Shown: in pieces, positions 32,736-40,381 of the stretch
Numbering within the stretch: position 1 is the first letter of the stretch
Layout of the letters: each line of letters begins with the position of its first letter
Origin: Desulfovibrio sp.
GTDB lineage: Bacteria; Desulfobacterota; Desulfovibrionia; Desulfovibrionales; Desulfovibrionaceae
DNA: 45,823 nucleotides
NCBI GenBank assembly: GCA_031276485.1
Contig: JAISMY010000040.1
Span: forward strand, 1-45,823
Direction of reading: 5' to 3'
Made by a program: the position numbers and the translations under genes
Notes under the pieces: model-generated
Seen by the model: the letters and a program-made list of their open reading frames with translations, nothing else
Databases searched by the model: none
Told to the model about the DNA's origin: nothing

Positions 32736-34419
32736 GGCGCAGTTCCACCGCGGCGGCGCCGTTGTAGCGGTCTATGCGGGGCGTGTAGGCGATGCGGATG
32801 CGTTTGCCTTCAACGGCGTTCCGCAAACCGGGCGGCCGCCTCCAGATTTTGGCCGTGCGCGTCGGCCCGCCCTTTTCTTCCTGCACTTCCAGGGCCGTAA
32901 ATCCGTTGCGGGTATGCATTTTTTTGACGTTGACCGGGGGAGAGGCGAAAAGCGGCTCGTCGTTGCCCTCGCCGAACGGCTGAAGCATTTCCAGTTCCTT
33001 GAGGAAGTCGAAATCGGCCTCGGCAAAGGAAAGCTCACCGTCGATGCGGCATTCGGCCTCCGGAGGCGTCTCGCCCTGCCGTTCCAGTACGGCGGCGTGG
33101 AACGCCTCGCGGAAGGCGTCCAGCTCTTCCGCCCGCAGGCTGAGTCCCGCAGCCGCCTTATGTCCTCCGTAACCGAGCAGCAGGCCGGAACACGCCTGCA
33201 GGGCATCGTGCAGATCAAAGCCGGGCACGCTGCGCCCGGAGCCTTTCAGTTTCGCTTTGATTTCCGAGAGCACTATCGTGGGGCGGTGCAGTTTTTCCGC
33301 AACGCGCGCGGCCACGATGCCCACTACGCCCGTGTGCCAGTCGGGAGCAAAGAGGACAAGGCCCGAGCGTCCCGCGCCGGCCTGCTCTTCAGCCTGGAGT
33401 ACGGCTTCCCGGTAAATGCGGTTTTCCTCCTCGCGCCGCGCGCTGTTGAGCCGGGACAGTTCCGCGGCCAGCGCGGCCGCTGCGGCCCGGTCGCGGGTCA
33501 GTAAAAGATCCAGGGCGGTTTCGCCCGAACCCAGGCGTCCGGCGGCGTTGATGCGCGGGGTCAGGGCAAAAACCACCTGCCCCGCCCCCAGCATCGCGCC
33601 GGGGGAAAAATTGCAGGCCGCCTTCAGCGCCGCCAGCCCGACCCTGGCGCCGCAGGCAAGCTGCAGCAGGCCGTTTTTCACCAGAATGCGATTCTGCCCG
33701 TTCAGATCCACTACGTCCGCCAAAGTCCCCAGGGCCACAAGATCAAGCAGCTTGCGCACATCGACCCGCCCTTTCCCGGCAGCGGCCAGTTCCGCGTTCA
33801 GAGCGGCGGCCAGGAAAAAGGCCACGCCCACCCCGGAAAGAGAGGGGCAGGGGCAGGGCAGAAGGCGGGGATTGACTATGGCGTCGGCCGCGGGCAAGGC
33901 TCCGGAAGACAGATGGTGGTCGGTGATGATCACCGTCATGCCCAGGGACCTGGCGTACGCCGCGGCTTCGTTGTCGGCAATGCCGCAGTCCACGGTGAGC
34001 AGGATCTCCGCGCCTTGGCGGGCCGCGGCGGCGATGCCCGGAATATTCAGGCCGTAGCCTTCCGAGAGGCGGTCGGGGATGCGGCACGCGGCATCCAGGC
34101 CGTGCGCGCGCAAAAATTCCAGCATAAGCGCCGCGGCGCTTATGCCGTCCACATCATAATCGCCCCAGATGCAAAGTTTTTTGCCCTGCAGCAGTCCCTC
34201 GGCCAGCAGCGCGGCGGCCTGCCGCAACCCCGGCCAGGCGTCGAGCGGGGCCAGTCCGCGCAATGAAGGATTGAGAAAGGCGGACAAGTCCCCGCGGCTG
34301 CGCAGGCCGCGCTGCCACAGGAACCGCGCCAGACGGGGCGAAATATCCATACTGTCCGCAAGACCGCCGAGGTCGCCCGGCGGGGGCGGCGCTTCATGTT
34401 CCCTGAATTTCCAACGCAC
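32713..34419 (-). CDS. recJ: Single-stranded-DNA-specific exonuclease RecJ
   Basis: The 568-residue enzyme degrades single-stranded DNA 5' to 3' in recombination, mismatch and excision repair. DHH core: WGDYDVDGISAAALMLEFLR, LLTVDCGIADNEAA, VIITDHHLSSGALPAADAIVNPR, and a middle TLADVVDLNGQNRILVKNGL segment. The DHHA1 part ends SGLLLGYGGHKAAAGLSL, and a C-terminal OB-like domain closes with the LRLKDWKEL tail. GTG 34419 (MRWKFREHEAP) is chosen because family RecJ starts this way; AGGAG lies 12 nt upstream, longer than ideal. Upstream frame sequence comes from the 75-bp repeat. Length matches the family. Confidence 0.93.
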   Translation of the reverse strand: MRWKFREHEAPPPPGDLGGLADSMDISPRLARFLWQRGLRSRGDLSAFLNPSLRGLAPLDAWPGLRQAAALLAEGLLQGKKLCIWGDYDVDGISAAALMLEFLRAHGLDAACRIPDRLSEGYGLNIPGIAAAARQGAEILLTVDCGIADNEAAAYARSLGMTVIITDHHLSSGALPAADAIVNPRLLPCPCPSLSGVGVAFFLAAALNAELAAAGKGRVDVRKLLDLVALGTLADVVDLNGQNRILVKNGLLQLACGARVGLAALKAACNFSPGAMLGAGQVVFALTPRINAAGRLGSGETALDLLLTRDRAAAAALAAELSRLNSARREEENRIYREAVLQAEEQAGAGRSGLVLFAPDWHTGVVGIVAARVAEKLHRPTIVLSEIKAKLKGSGRSVPGFDLHDALQACSGLLLGYGGHKAAAGLSLRAEELDAFREAFHAAVLERQGETPPEAECRIDGELSFAEADFDFLKELEMLQPFGEGNDEPLFASPPVNVKKMHTRNGFTALEVQEEKGGPTRTAKIWRRPPGLRNAVEGKRIRIAYTPRIDRYNGAAAVELRLKDWKEL

Positions 34420-34450
34420 TGCCGGTCGTAGCTCCTGATACCAAGTCGCG

Positions 34451-34525
34451 TTCAAATGAGTTTGAATGCAAGACGCCAAAGTTTTTGAAAAACAGACAAA
34501 ACTTGATTTCTCAAAAACTTGCGGG
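34451..34525. repeat. 75-bp hairpin repeat, copy 1
   Basis: Shares about 60 of 75 positions with 41765-41838. It starts with an inverted TTCAAA/TTTGAA pair, then GCAAGACGCC, and has AGTTTTTGA paired with TCAAAAACT around a 20-nt loop. It lies between the HDOD and recJ genes, both leftward. It has no coding capacity that is conserved between copies. Confidence 0.8.
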
Positions 34526-34544
34526 CGGCGGTTGCGCCTCCGCA

Positions 34545-35432
34545 TCAACAGGCAAGCCCGTCCAGGCTCGCGGCTTTGGCTGCCGCCGCCCGCGCAGCCG
34601 CCGTCAGGGCAAAGAGATCGACGTTTTCGGGCAGCAGTTTCAGCACGCGCGCGGGCACCCCGCCGTCCGGTCCCAGTCCCTCGTGGGCGAGAATGTCGGC
34701 CGCGCACAGCAGCCGCGCCTCGGCAGCGTAGTCCGGGGCCAGTTGCGGAGCATGGTGCCAACTGATGCAGTCCGTGAGCATGAGGGGAAGTTTCCAGTAA
34801 TGCAGCACCCGCGCGCCGACCAGCGCGTGGTCGATACTCCAGTATTCGTCCTCGGCCTCGGCAAAACTCAACAGCGCGCCCGTGCGGAGTTCTTCAACGG
34901 CAGCCCAGACCCGCGGCCTGCGCAGCGCCAGAAAAACCTTGCCGATATCGTGTAACAGCCCGGCCGCATAGGCTTCATCCGGTTTGATGCGCAACGCGGG
35001 GTCCGTCCCCTGCAGGGTCTGCGCCAGGGCTTCGGCCAGTTCCGCCGCCAGGATCTGGTGGCGCAGGGCCCCGGCGGCGTTGAAGCCGTCCGGGAGATGC
35101 GCGTTGCGGAGCCACATGTCTGAGCCCGCCATGAGCGCTACATTGCGCACTTCCTGCATGCCCAGCACATTGACGGCGCGGCGCAGGGAGGTAACCTCGG
35201 ACTCCAGCGCGTAGAAGGCCGAGTTGGCCCAGGCAAGTACGCGCACGGCCAGATCCTGACTTTTTTCGATCGCGGCCGTGATTTCTTCCGCAGAAACATT
35301 CGAGCCTTCCCGCGAGACGTCGAAGAGCTTGGGCAGAAGCAGCGGATCGTAGGGCAGTCCCGGCGGGTTGCCCGCGATCTCCTCCAGAAAGGCCCGCGCA
35401 TCCTGCATCCTCGCGTTGTGCGATGAGGACAT
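34545..35432 (-). CDS. HDOD-domain signalling protein
   Basis: The 295-residue protein carries a HDOD domain (about 25-220), related to HD phosphohydrolases but usually catalytically silent: LAVRVLAWANSAFYALESEVTSLRRAVNVLG, EVRNVALM, and AAGLLHDIGKVFLAL. HDIG is retained here. SWHHAPQLAP follows further on. HDOD proteins often act in signalling with receiver or diguanylate domains, but none is fused here. It follows the TPR gene with only 3 nt between them, and recJ lies downstream beyond the 75-bp repeat. Role unknown. Confidence 0.88.
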   Translation of the reverse strand: MSSSHNARMQDARAFLEEIAGNPPGLPYDPLLLPKLFDVSREGSNVSAEEITAAIEKSQDLAVRVLAWANSAFYALESEVTSLRRAVNVLGMQEVRNVALMAGSDMWLRNAHLPDGFNAAGALRHQILAAELAEALAQTLQGTDPALRIKPDEAYAAGLLHDIGKVFLALRRPRVWAAVEELRTGALLSFAEAEDEYWSIDHALVGARVLHYWKLPLMLTDCISWHHAPQLAPDYAAEARLLCAADILAHEGLGPDGGVPARVLKLLPENVDLFALTAAARAAAAKAASLDGLAC

Positions 35433-35435
35433 CGT

Positions 35436-36302
35436 TCAGCTTTCCTCTGCGGCGGGCGGCGGGACGGCGGGCGGCGCGGCGTCCGCGGCCGGTCTTCCGT
35501 TTTCTCCGAACTCGGACCGCAGCGCCGAGACCGCCTTTTTTTTGTCTTCGGGCACCAGTCCTTTGCCGTCCAGCCAGTGCAGGAACTTGAGGGCCGGCTC
35601 CAGGCGGGGGTTGATTGCGAGGGCTTTGAACAGGAAGTCGAGGCAGCGGGCCATATCTTTTTTTTCCAGACACGCGCGCGCGAGGTTGTAGAGCAGGTTT
35701 TCGTCCTGCCCGGCCAGTTCGAGCGCGCGTTCGTAGTATTTCACGGCCTGGTCCGTCATGCCGTTTTTGCGCAGTTTGATGCCGAACTCGTTGAAAAGGT
35801 GCTTGTGTTCCTCTTCAAAGGTCGCATCCAGCTTGACCAGACGGGTAAAGACATTCTGCGCCTTTTCGTTTTCGCCGCGTTCCAGGTAGGTGATGCCCAG
35901 GCCGAAATTGGCGCGCACGTTTTCGACGTCCACCTTGAGGGCGTTGCCGTATTCCATTTCCGCGCTGTACAGCTCGTTGTTGGCCCTGTAGCGCTCGGCC
36001 CGGGCGACGACCTTGTTGATTTCACGCATTTTGGGGTACACGGACCGCATGTACAGCTCCGGTTCCGGGGCAAAATGCGAGAGGAAGGCTTCCCGCGCGA
36101 CGTTTTTTTTGGGGCCGGAGGGGATGTAATTGGAGTTGAGCGGCTGCACCTCCAGTGAACCGTCGTCTTTTTCCTCGCAGAACCAGAAGGTTTTCTGGAT
36201 GGTTTTGCGCGTCGTCGTGCCGGTTCCGACCTTCCTGACTTCCTGGGAAGAAAAGACGCCGCGAATTTTTTGCGGTTCCGCGTCACTCTGCGTTTGACTC
36301 AT
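35436..36302 (-). CDS. TPR-repeat protein conserved in character with Desulfovibrio
   Basis: The 288-residue protein has a basic N-terminal part (VFSSQEVRKVGTGTTTRKT, FWFCEEKDDGS), a PKKNVAREAFLSHFAPEPELY linker, then three to four TPR helices pairs from about residue 95 (YSAEMEYGNALKVDVENVRANFGLG; KNGMTDQAVKYYERALELAGQDENLLYNLARA) and a Pro/Ala-rich end. It likely mediates protein contacts in the cytoplasm; the partner is unknown. ATG 36302 is unusual: it and its AAAGGAA ribosome site (7 nt upstream) belong to the end of a dispersed repeat, copy B. Confidence 0.82.
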   Translation of the reverse strand: MSQTQSDAEPQKIRGVFSSQEVRKVGTGTTTRKTIQKTFWFCEEKDDGSLEVQPLNSNYIPSGPKKNVAREAFLSHFAPEPELYMRSVYPKMREINKVVARAERYRANNELYSAEMEYGNALKVDVENVRANFGLGITYLERGENEKAQNVFTRLVKLDATFEEEHKHLFNEFGIKLRKNGMTDQAVKYYERALELAGQDENLLYNLARACLEKKDMARCLDFLFKALAINPRLEPALKFLHWLDGKGLVPEDKKKAVSALRSEFGENGRPAADAAPPAVPPPAAEES

Positions 36303-36477
36303 CAAAAGTTCCTTTATGATCTGAAACCTCTCCCTTCAGGGAGATTCCCGCTTGACGCCCGGCGAAGCCGGGCCTACCTTCCCGCTAACCCCTTCCTTCA
36401 GGGAGGGGCAATCCACCCGGCTCCAATCCTCCGGGACGGCGTCGGTCGGCGGACGGCGGCGGCCGTGGATTGAAACA
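36299..36477 (-). repeat. Dispersed three-hairpin repeat, copy B
   Basis: Read on the minus strand it runs from TGTTTCAATCCACGGCCG to TTTCAGATCATAAAGGAAC and TTTTGATGA, parallel to copy A (12022-12201). It preserves CCCTCCCTGAAGGAAGGGG, GCCCGGCTTCGCCGGGC and TCTCCCTGAAGGGAGA hairpins; loop and arm differences (TCC/TTC) keep pairing. The pyrF frame enters the repeat in a different phase than hldA does in copy A and ends in the third hairpin. The downstream TPR gene starts at the last bases. Confidence 0.9.
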
Positions 36478-37271
36478 GCGAAAATTTCTTTGCCGCCGTC
36501 GCGGCGCCCGATTCCTCTTTCCATGTCCAGCAGGGCGGCGGCGGCGGCGGCGGCGGGGTCGTCCGCTCCGGTTATCGGCCTGCCCATGACCAGAAAATCC
36601 GCGCCGGCGGCAACGGCGTCCCGGGGGGTGCAGACTCTGGCCTGATCGTCGCCGCCCGCGCTGCCCGCAAAACGGATGCCGGGGCAGAGGCATAAAAAAG
36701 CGGCGCCGCGTTCCTGTTTTACGGCAGCGACCTCGCGGCCGGAACAAATCACGCCGTCCAAACCCCAAGCTTCGGCCGAGCGGGCAAGTCGGCACACCTT
36801 TTTCGTAATTTCCGGCGCATTTCCGTCCGTGCTGGTGAGTACGCTGACGCCCATGAGCAGGGCCGCGCCCCCCGCAGCGTCGCGCGCGGCGACAGCGGCG
36901 CGGCACATCGCCTCGCCGCCCGCGAGATGCAGGCTCAACAATCCCGCGCCCAGGGCGCAGCAGGCCCTGACCGCCCTGCGTACCGTATTAGGTATATCAT
37001 GAAACTTCAAATCCACAAAGACAAGACAGCCCTTGTCCGCCGCCAGGCGGACCGGCTCCGGACCGGCCGCGGCAAACAGTTCCAGCCCGATCTTCAGACC
37101 GCTGCCCACGCTTCCGGAAGGGCTGCGCAGCGCGCCGACTTTTTCGGCCAGAGCCAGAGCCGCCCCGGCGTCCGGCATATCCAGGGCCGTGAACAGGCGG
37201 GGCAGGACGCGGCCGGCTGCGCGGAGCGCTTCCGCGCAGCCGGCATGGGGTGAGGGACAGGGCGCCGTCAT
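36336..37271 (-). CDS. pyrF: Orotidine-5'-phosphate decarboxylase with a repeat-encoded tail
   Basis: The 311-residue product decarboxylates OMP to UMP. Catalytic core: FTALDMPDAG, GLKIGLELF, VFVDLKFHDIPNTV (Asp-Lys-Asp), HLAGGEAM, MGVSVLTSTDG, GLDGVICSGRE, CPGIRFAG, DDQARVCTPRDAVAAGADFLVMGRPITGADDP. The family normally ends soon after this (about 240 residues). The last roughly 45 residues (from about FAVSIHGRRRPPT) are encoded by dispersed repeat copy B. ATG 37271 follows GGGGAGT; upstream frame is rejected. gmk precedes by 31 nt. Confidence 0.92.
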   Translation of the reverse strand: MTAPCPSPHAGCAEALRAAGRVLPRLFTALDMPDAGAALALAEKVGALRSPSGSVGSGLKIGLELFAAAGPEPVRLAADKGCLVFVDLKFHDIPNTVRRAVRACCALGAGLLSLHLAGGEAMCRAAVAARDAAGGAALLMGVSVLTSTDGNAPEITKKVCRLARSAEAWGLDGVICSGREVAAVKQERGAAFLCLCPGIRFAGSAGGDDQARVCTPRDAVAAGADFLVMGRPITGADDPAAAAAAALLDMERGIGRRDGGKEIFAVSIHGRRRPPTDAVPEDWSRVDCPSLKEGVSGKVGPASPGVKRESP

Positions 37272-37302
37272 ACTCCCCACGCGGCTGGGGGGCGGGGCGG
37301 CG

Positions 37303-37929
37303 TCACAATCCCCACTCGGCCGCCGGTCCGGCCTGAAACTGCGGACACAGGGAGGGGGAAAGGGTGGAGGCGACATACACCGCGCGCAGTTCCTGCCATG
37401 CCTGTTCCAGCTCGTCGTTGACTATCCAGAAATCGAACCAGCGGGCCTGGGCCGTTTCGCGGGCGGCCGTCGCCATGCGCAGGGCCAGACCTTCTTCGCT
37501 CTCCGTGCCTCTGGCGCGCAGGCGGCGCTCCAGTTCCGCGCGCGAGGGCGGGAACAGGAAGACAAGACGCGCGGCGGGCAGGCAACGCCGAATCTGCGCC
37601 GCGCCCTGCACGTCTATGTCGAAAAGCGCGTCCTTGCCCTCGGCCGGCAGATTCCAGGCGGCCGCCAGGGGCGTGCCGTAAAAGCTGCCGTGTACCTGCG
37701 CCCATTCGGCGAAAAAGCCCGCTTCGCGTTTCTGCAGAAACTCTTCCCTGCTCAGGAACACATAGTCCCTGCCGTTGACTTCTCCTGCCCTCGGGGGGCG
37801 CGTGGTGCAGGAAACGGAGAGGACGATATTCGGGAACTCCTGCAGCAGGCGCCGGCACAGGGTGGTCTTACCGGTGCCCGAAGGGGCGCAGATGACGACG
37901 GAGATGCCCGTCCGCCTGCAGGCGTTCAT
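37303..37929 (-). CDS. gmk: Guanylate kinase
   Basis: The 208-residue enzyme phosphorylates GMP to GDP. P-loop [10 protein letters not shown] at about 15-24; GMP-binding [34 protein letters not shown]; and [13 protein letters not shown], all conserved. Late segment [15 protein letters not shown] is typical. Start ATG overlaps the remA stop (ATGA), so it is coupled to remA; the yicC-remA-gmk order is a common bacterial arrangement. Confidence 0.96.
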   Translation of the reverse strand: MNACRRTGISVVICAPSGTGKTTLCRRLLQEFPNIVLSVSCTTRPPRAGEVNGRDYVFLSREEFLQKREAGFFAEWAQVHGSFYGTPLAAAWNLPAEGKDALFDIDVQGAAQIRRCLPAARLVFLFPPSRAELERRLRARGTESEEGLALRMATAARETAQARWFDFWIVNDELEQAWQELRAVYVASTLSPSLCPQFQAGPAAEWGL

Positions 37930-38183
37930 TCTTCATCCTCCTGAAAGCGTTGCCGCATGGTTTCCGTTTGTATGGCGGAAAGGATGACGTGGTTGGAATC
38001 GGTGACAAGCAGCGAGCGCGTCTTGCGCCCCCGCGTCGCGTCGATCAGCCGTCCTTCTTTTTCCGCATCTTCGCGCAGGCGGCGCACCGGGGCCGATCCG
38101 GGGCCGACAAAGGCCACAACGCGGGCCGACACGACGAAATTACCGTGGCCGACGTTCAGCAGCAGTCTTCGGGAAGCGGTCAT
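37926..38183 (-). CDS. remA: RemA-family (DUF370) regulatory protein
   Basis: The 85-residue protein matches the RemA/DUF370 family: [65 protein letters not shown]. In Bacillus RemA is a DNA-binding ring protein controlling matrix and osmoprotection genes; the deltaproteobacterial role is untested. It sits between yicC and gmk. The start ATG lies in an imperfect duplication (38168-38210), discussed separately, so its original leader has been replaced. Confidence 0.88.
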   Translation of the reverse strand: MTASRRLLLNVGHGNFVVSARVVAFVGPGSAPVRRLREDAEKEGRLIDATRGRKTRSLLVTDSNHVILSAIQTETMRQRFQEDEE

Positions 38184-38210
38184 GCGTCACTCCATATTCC
38201 GCGCCTGCTC
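38168..38210. repeat. Duplicated yicC-remA junction, copy beside remA
   Basis: Imperfect match to 38329-38370: GGAAGCGG-C-GCGTCACTC-ATATTC-GCGCCTG-TC. On the minus strand it contains a ghost of the yicC end (EQAR-ME and stop) followed by the true remA start. Confidence 0.75.
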
Positions 38211-38328
38211 AAGGTCTTGCGCCGCCGCGCGGGCCGGCGCGGGGCCGTTGCCCTGCCCGCTCCGTGCGACAACCCTCTCCTGCAACAGCCGTCTCTGTCA
38301 ACAGCCGTTCCCGCCTGTCGCCGGCCGT

Positions 38329-38370
38329 TCCGGAAAGCGGCCGCGCGTCACTCGATATTCTGCGCCTGTT
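38329..38370. repeat. Duplicated yicC-remA junction, copy beside yicC
   Basis: Contains the true yicC end (EQAQNIE and stop) followed by a decayed remA start. The 118 bp between the copies (38211-38328) is noncoding, includes a CAACAGCCGT direct repeat, and would be the inserted part. Confidence 0.75.
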
Positions 38371-39235
38371 CGCGGCATTTTTCCAGTTCGTTTTTCATGT
38401 CCACGATCAGGCGGGCGAGTTGCGCGTCCTGGATCTTGTTGCCGCAGGTGTTGACCTCGCGAAAGCATTCCTGCAGGGTAAAATCAAGTTTGCGTCCCGC
38501 GTCGCGCTCCGTGCCCGCCAGTTCGCGCAGGCGTTCAAGGTGCGCCGAGAGCCGGGAAAGTTCCTCGCTCACGTCCAGTTTATCCGCGAGCAGGACGACT
38601 TCCTGCAGAAAACGGCCTTCATCCAGGGGGCTGCCGAGTTGTTCCAGCATGCTTTCCAGACGCTCGCGCACCTGGGCGAAGCGTTCTTCCTTGACGGCCG
38701 GGGCGCGTTCCCTGAGGATTTGCGTCCATTGCTCCATGCGCAGGATGCGGGCGAGCAAGTCTTTTTCCAGGGCTGCGCCTTCGGTGAGCCTGGCTTCGTC
38801 CCAGTCGTTCAGCGCCTCGTTAAGACCGGCTTCCAGGTCGCGCAGAATTTCGTCGTCGGCATCGGCATCGGCGGGGTTTTCTTCCCAGAGTGCCGGCACG
38901 GCGAGCAGGCGGTTGTAGTCCGGGTCAAAGGGGTCTCCGCGCGCGTCGGCGTATTCGGCGAGGGCGTTGAGCAGGGAGTCGGCCAGATCTTCGTTGAAGG
39001 ATACAGCCGGCGCGCCCGCGCGTTTTGTCTGCAGGCGCAGGGTGATGTCCAGGCTGCCGCGCAGGGCGCGGGCCTTGACCTTTTTTTCCAGGGCCGCTTC
39101 AAAGACGGCGGCCCCGGCCGGGAGTTTCCAGCGTATGTCCGGACGGCGTCCGTTGACGCTGCGGATCTCCCAGACCTGCGTATGTCTTTCGTTTTCCAGA
39201 AAGCAGCGGCCGAAGCCGGTCATACTGCGCAACAT
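38348..39235 (-). CDS. yicC: YicC/YloC-family endoribonuclease
   Basis: The 295-residue protein has the family start MLRSMTGFGR, the SVNGRRPDIRWKLP strand (in place of the usual SVN.R.LD), the YicC_N domain to about 160, and the DUF1732 C-terminal part with GRFLQEVVLLADKLDVSEELSRLSAHLERLRE and GRKLDFTLQECFREVNTCGNKIQDAQLARLIVDMKNELEKCREQAQNIE-like closing helices. Family members cleave RNA, including small RNAs, in other bacteria. GGGGA precedes ATG. Confidence 0.93.
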   Translation of the reverse strand: MLRSMTGFGRCFLENERHTQVWEIRSVNGRRPDIRWKLPAGAAVFEAALEKKVKARALRGSLDITLRLQTKRAGAPAVSFNEDLADSLLNALAEYADARGDPFDPDYNRLLAVPALWEENPADADADDEILRDLEAGLNEALNDWDEARLTEGAALEKDLLARILRMEQWTQILRERAPAVKEERFAQVRERLESMLEQLGSPLDEGRFLQEVVLLADKLDVSEELSRLSAHLERLRELAGTERDAGRKLDFTLQECFREVNTCGNKIQDAQLARLIVDMKNELEKCREQAQNIE

Positions 39236-39265
39236 CTGGTCCCCTACGGCTTGGCCGCGCGTTTT

Positions 39266-40381
39266 TCAGAGCCGCGCCGCCCGTTGCAGAAGCAGAAAAT
39301 CCGCCGCGCACAGCGCGGCCATCGCCCTCAGGACAGGAACAATGCGCGGCAGAGCGGAAATATCATGCCGGCCGCCGATGCGCAATTCCGTCATCTCCCC
39401 TTGCAGGTTCAGGGTTCGCTGCGTTTTAGCCGTTGAGGCAATCGGTTTGACGCTTGCCGTGACCAGCACGGGCGCTCCGCTGCTCAGTCCGCCCAGGATG
39501 CCGCCGGCGTGGTTGGAAGCAAAGGCGTACGGCGCGCCGCCGGGCAGCAGGCAGCGGGCGTCGCCGGCAGGGCCGGCCGGGACCAGCGGATCGTTGTGTT
39601 CGCTGCCTTTCATCTTTGCCGCCGCGCACCCGGAGCCGATTTCCACGCCCTTGACCGCGCCTACGCCCATGAAGGCATAAGCCAGACGCGCGTCCAGCTT
39701 GTCGAAGACGGGTTCGCCGAGACCGGGAGGCAGCCCGTGAATCTCAACCAGCACCTTGCCGCCCAGGCTGTCGCCTTCGCGCGCCGCCGCCCGCGCCGCC
39801 TCTTCCCAGCGCAGGCAACTGTCCGCATCGGGACAGAACCAGGGCCGGGAACGGGCGCCGAAGGGATCTTCGGGGACGGCGGCGATGCCCGCGAATTCCA
39901 GGATGCAGGCCGCGATGCGGATGCCGCGCGCGTGCAGGAATTTTTCGGCGATTGCGCCGCCGGCGACCCGGCACAGGGTTTCGCGGGCCGAGGCGCGTCC
40001 GCCGCCGCGGTGGTCGCTCAGGCCGTGTTTCAAAAGCAGGCCGAGGTCGGCGTGGCCGGGACGGGGGATATCGGCCAGGGCCTCGTAATCTCCCGGCCGC
40101 TGATCCGTGTTTTCCACGTAAAATGCTATGGGCGCGCCCGTGCTTTGGCCGTCGAACAGGCCGGAGAGCAGGCGCACCCTGTCCGCTTCGCGTCTGGCGG
40201 TGGAGGCCGCCCCGCCCCGGCCGTCCCGGCCGGGGCGGCGTTCGTCCAGGGCCCGCTGCAGGTCGTCATCCGAGAGTTTCAGGCCCGCAGGACAGCCGTC
40301 CACCACTCCGCCCAGGCCGGGGCCGTGCGATTCCCCGAAGGTAGTCAGCCGGAACAGGCGTCCGAAAGTGTTGCCGTTCAT
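39266..40381 (-). CDS. aroC: Chorismate synthase
   Basis: The 371-residue enzyme converts EPSP to chorismate using reduced FMN. Motifs: RLTTFGESHGPGLGGVVDGCPAG (His), RRPGRDGRGG, SGLFDGQSTGAPIAF, RPGHADLGLLLKHGLSDHRGGGRASARET, SNHAGGILGGLSSGAP and a GRHDISALPRIVPV segment. ATG 40381 overlaps the stop of the upstream fusion gene (ATGA), so shikimate kinase and chorismate synthase are translationally coupled; both belong to the same pathway. Confidence 0.96.
   Translation of the reverse strand: MNGNTFGRLFRLTTFGESHGPGLGGVVDGCPAGLKLSDDDLQRALDERRPGRDGRGGAASTARREADRVRLLSGLFDGQSTGAPIAFYVENTDQRPGDYEALADIPRPGHADLGLLLKHGLSDHRGGGRASARETLCRVAGGAIAEKFLHARGIRIAACILEFAGIAAVPEDPFGARSRPWFCPDADSCLRWEEAARAAAREGDSLGGKVLVEIHGLPPGLGEPVFDKLDARLAYAFMGVGAVKGVEIGSGCAAAKMKGSEHNDPLVPAGPAGDARCLLPGGAPYAFASNHAGGILGGLSSGAPVLVTASVKPIASTAKTQRTLNLQGEMTELRIGGRHDISALPRIVPVLRAMAALCAADFLLLQRAARL

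Noticed and set aside
34466-34525. Small conserved peptide in the 75-bp repeat (MQDAKVFEKQ against MQDAEVFEKQ)
   Set aside because: The two copies differ by non-conservative replacements and their frames run into unrelated sequence; conservation is at DNA structure level.
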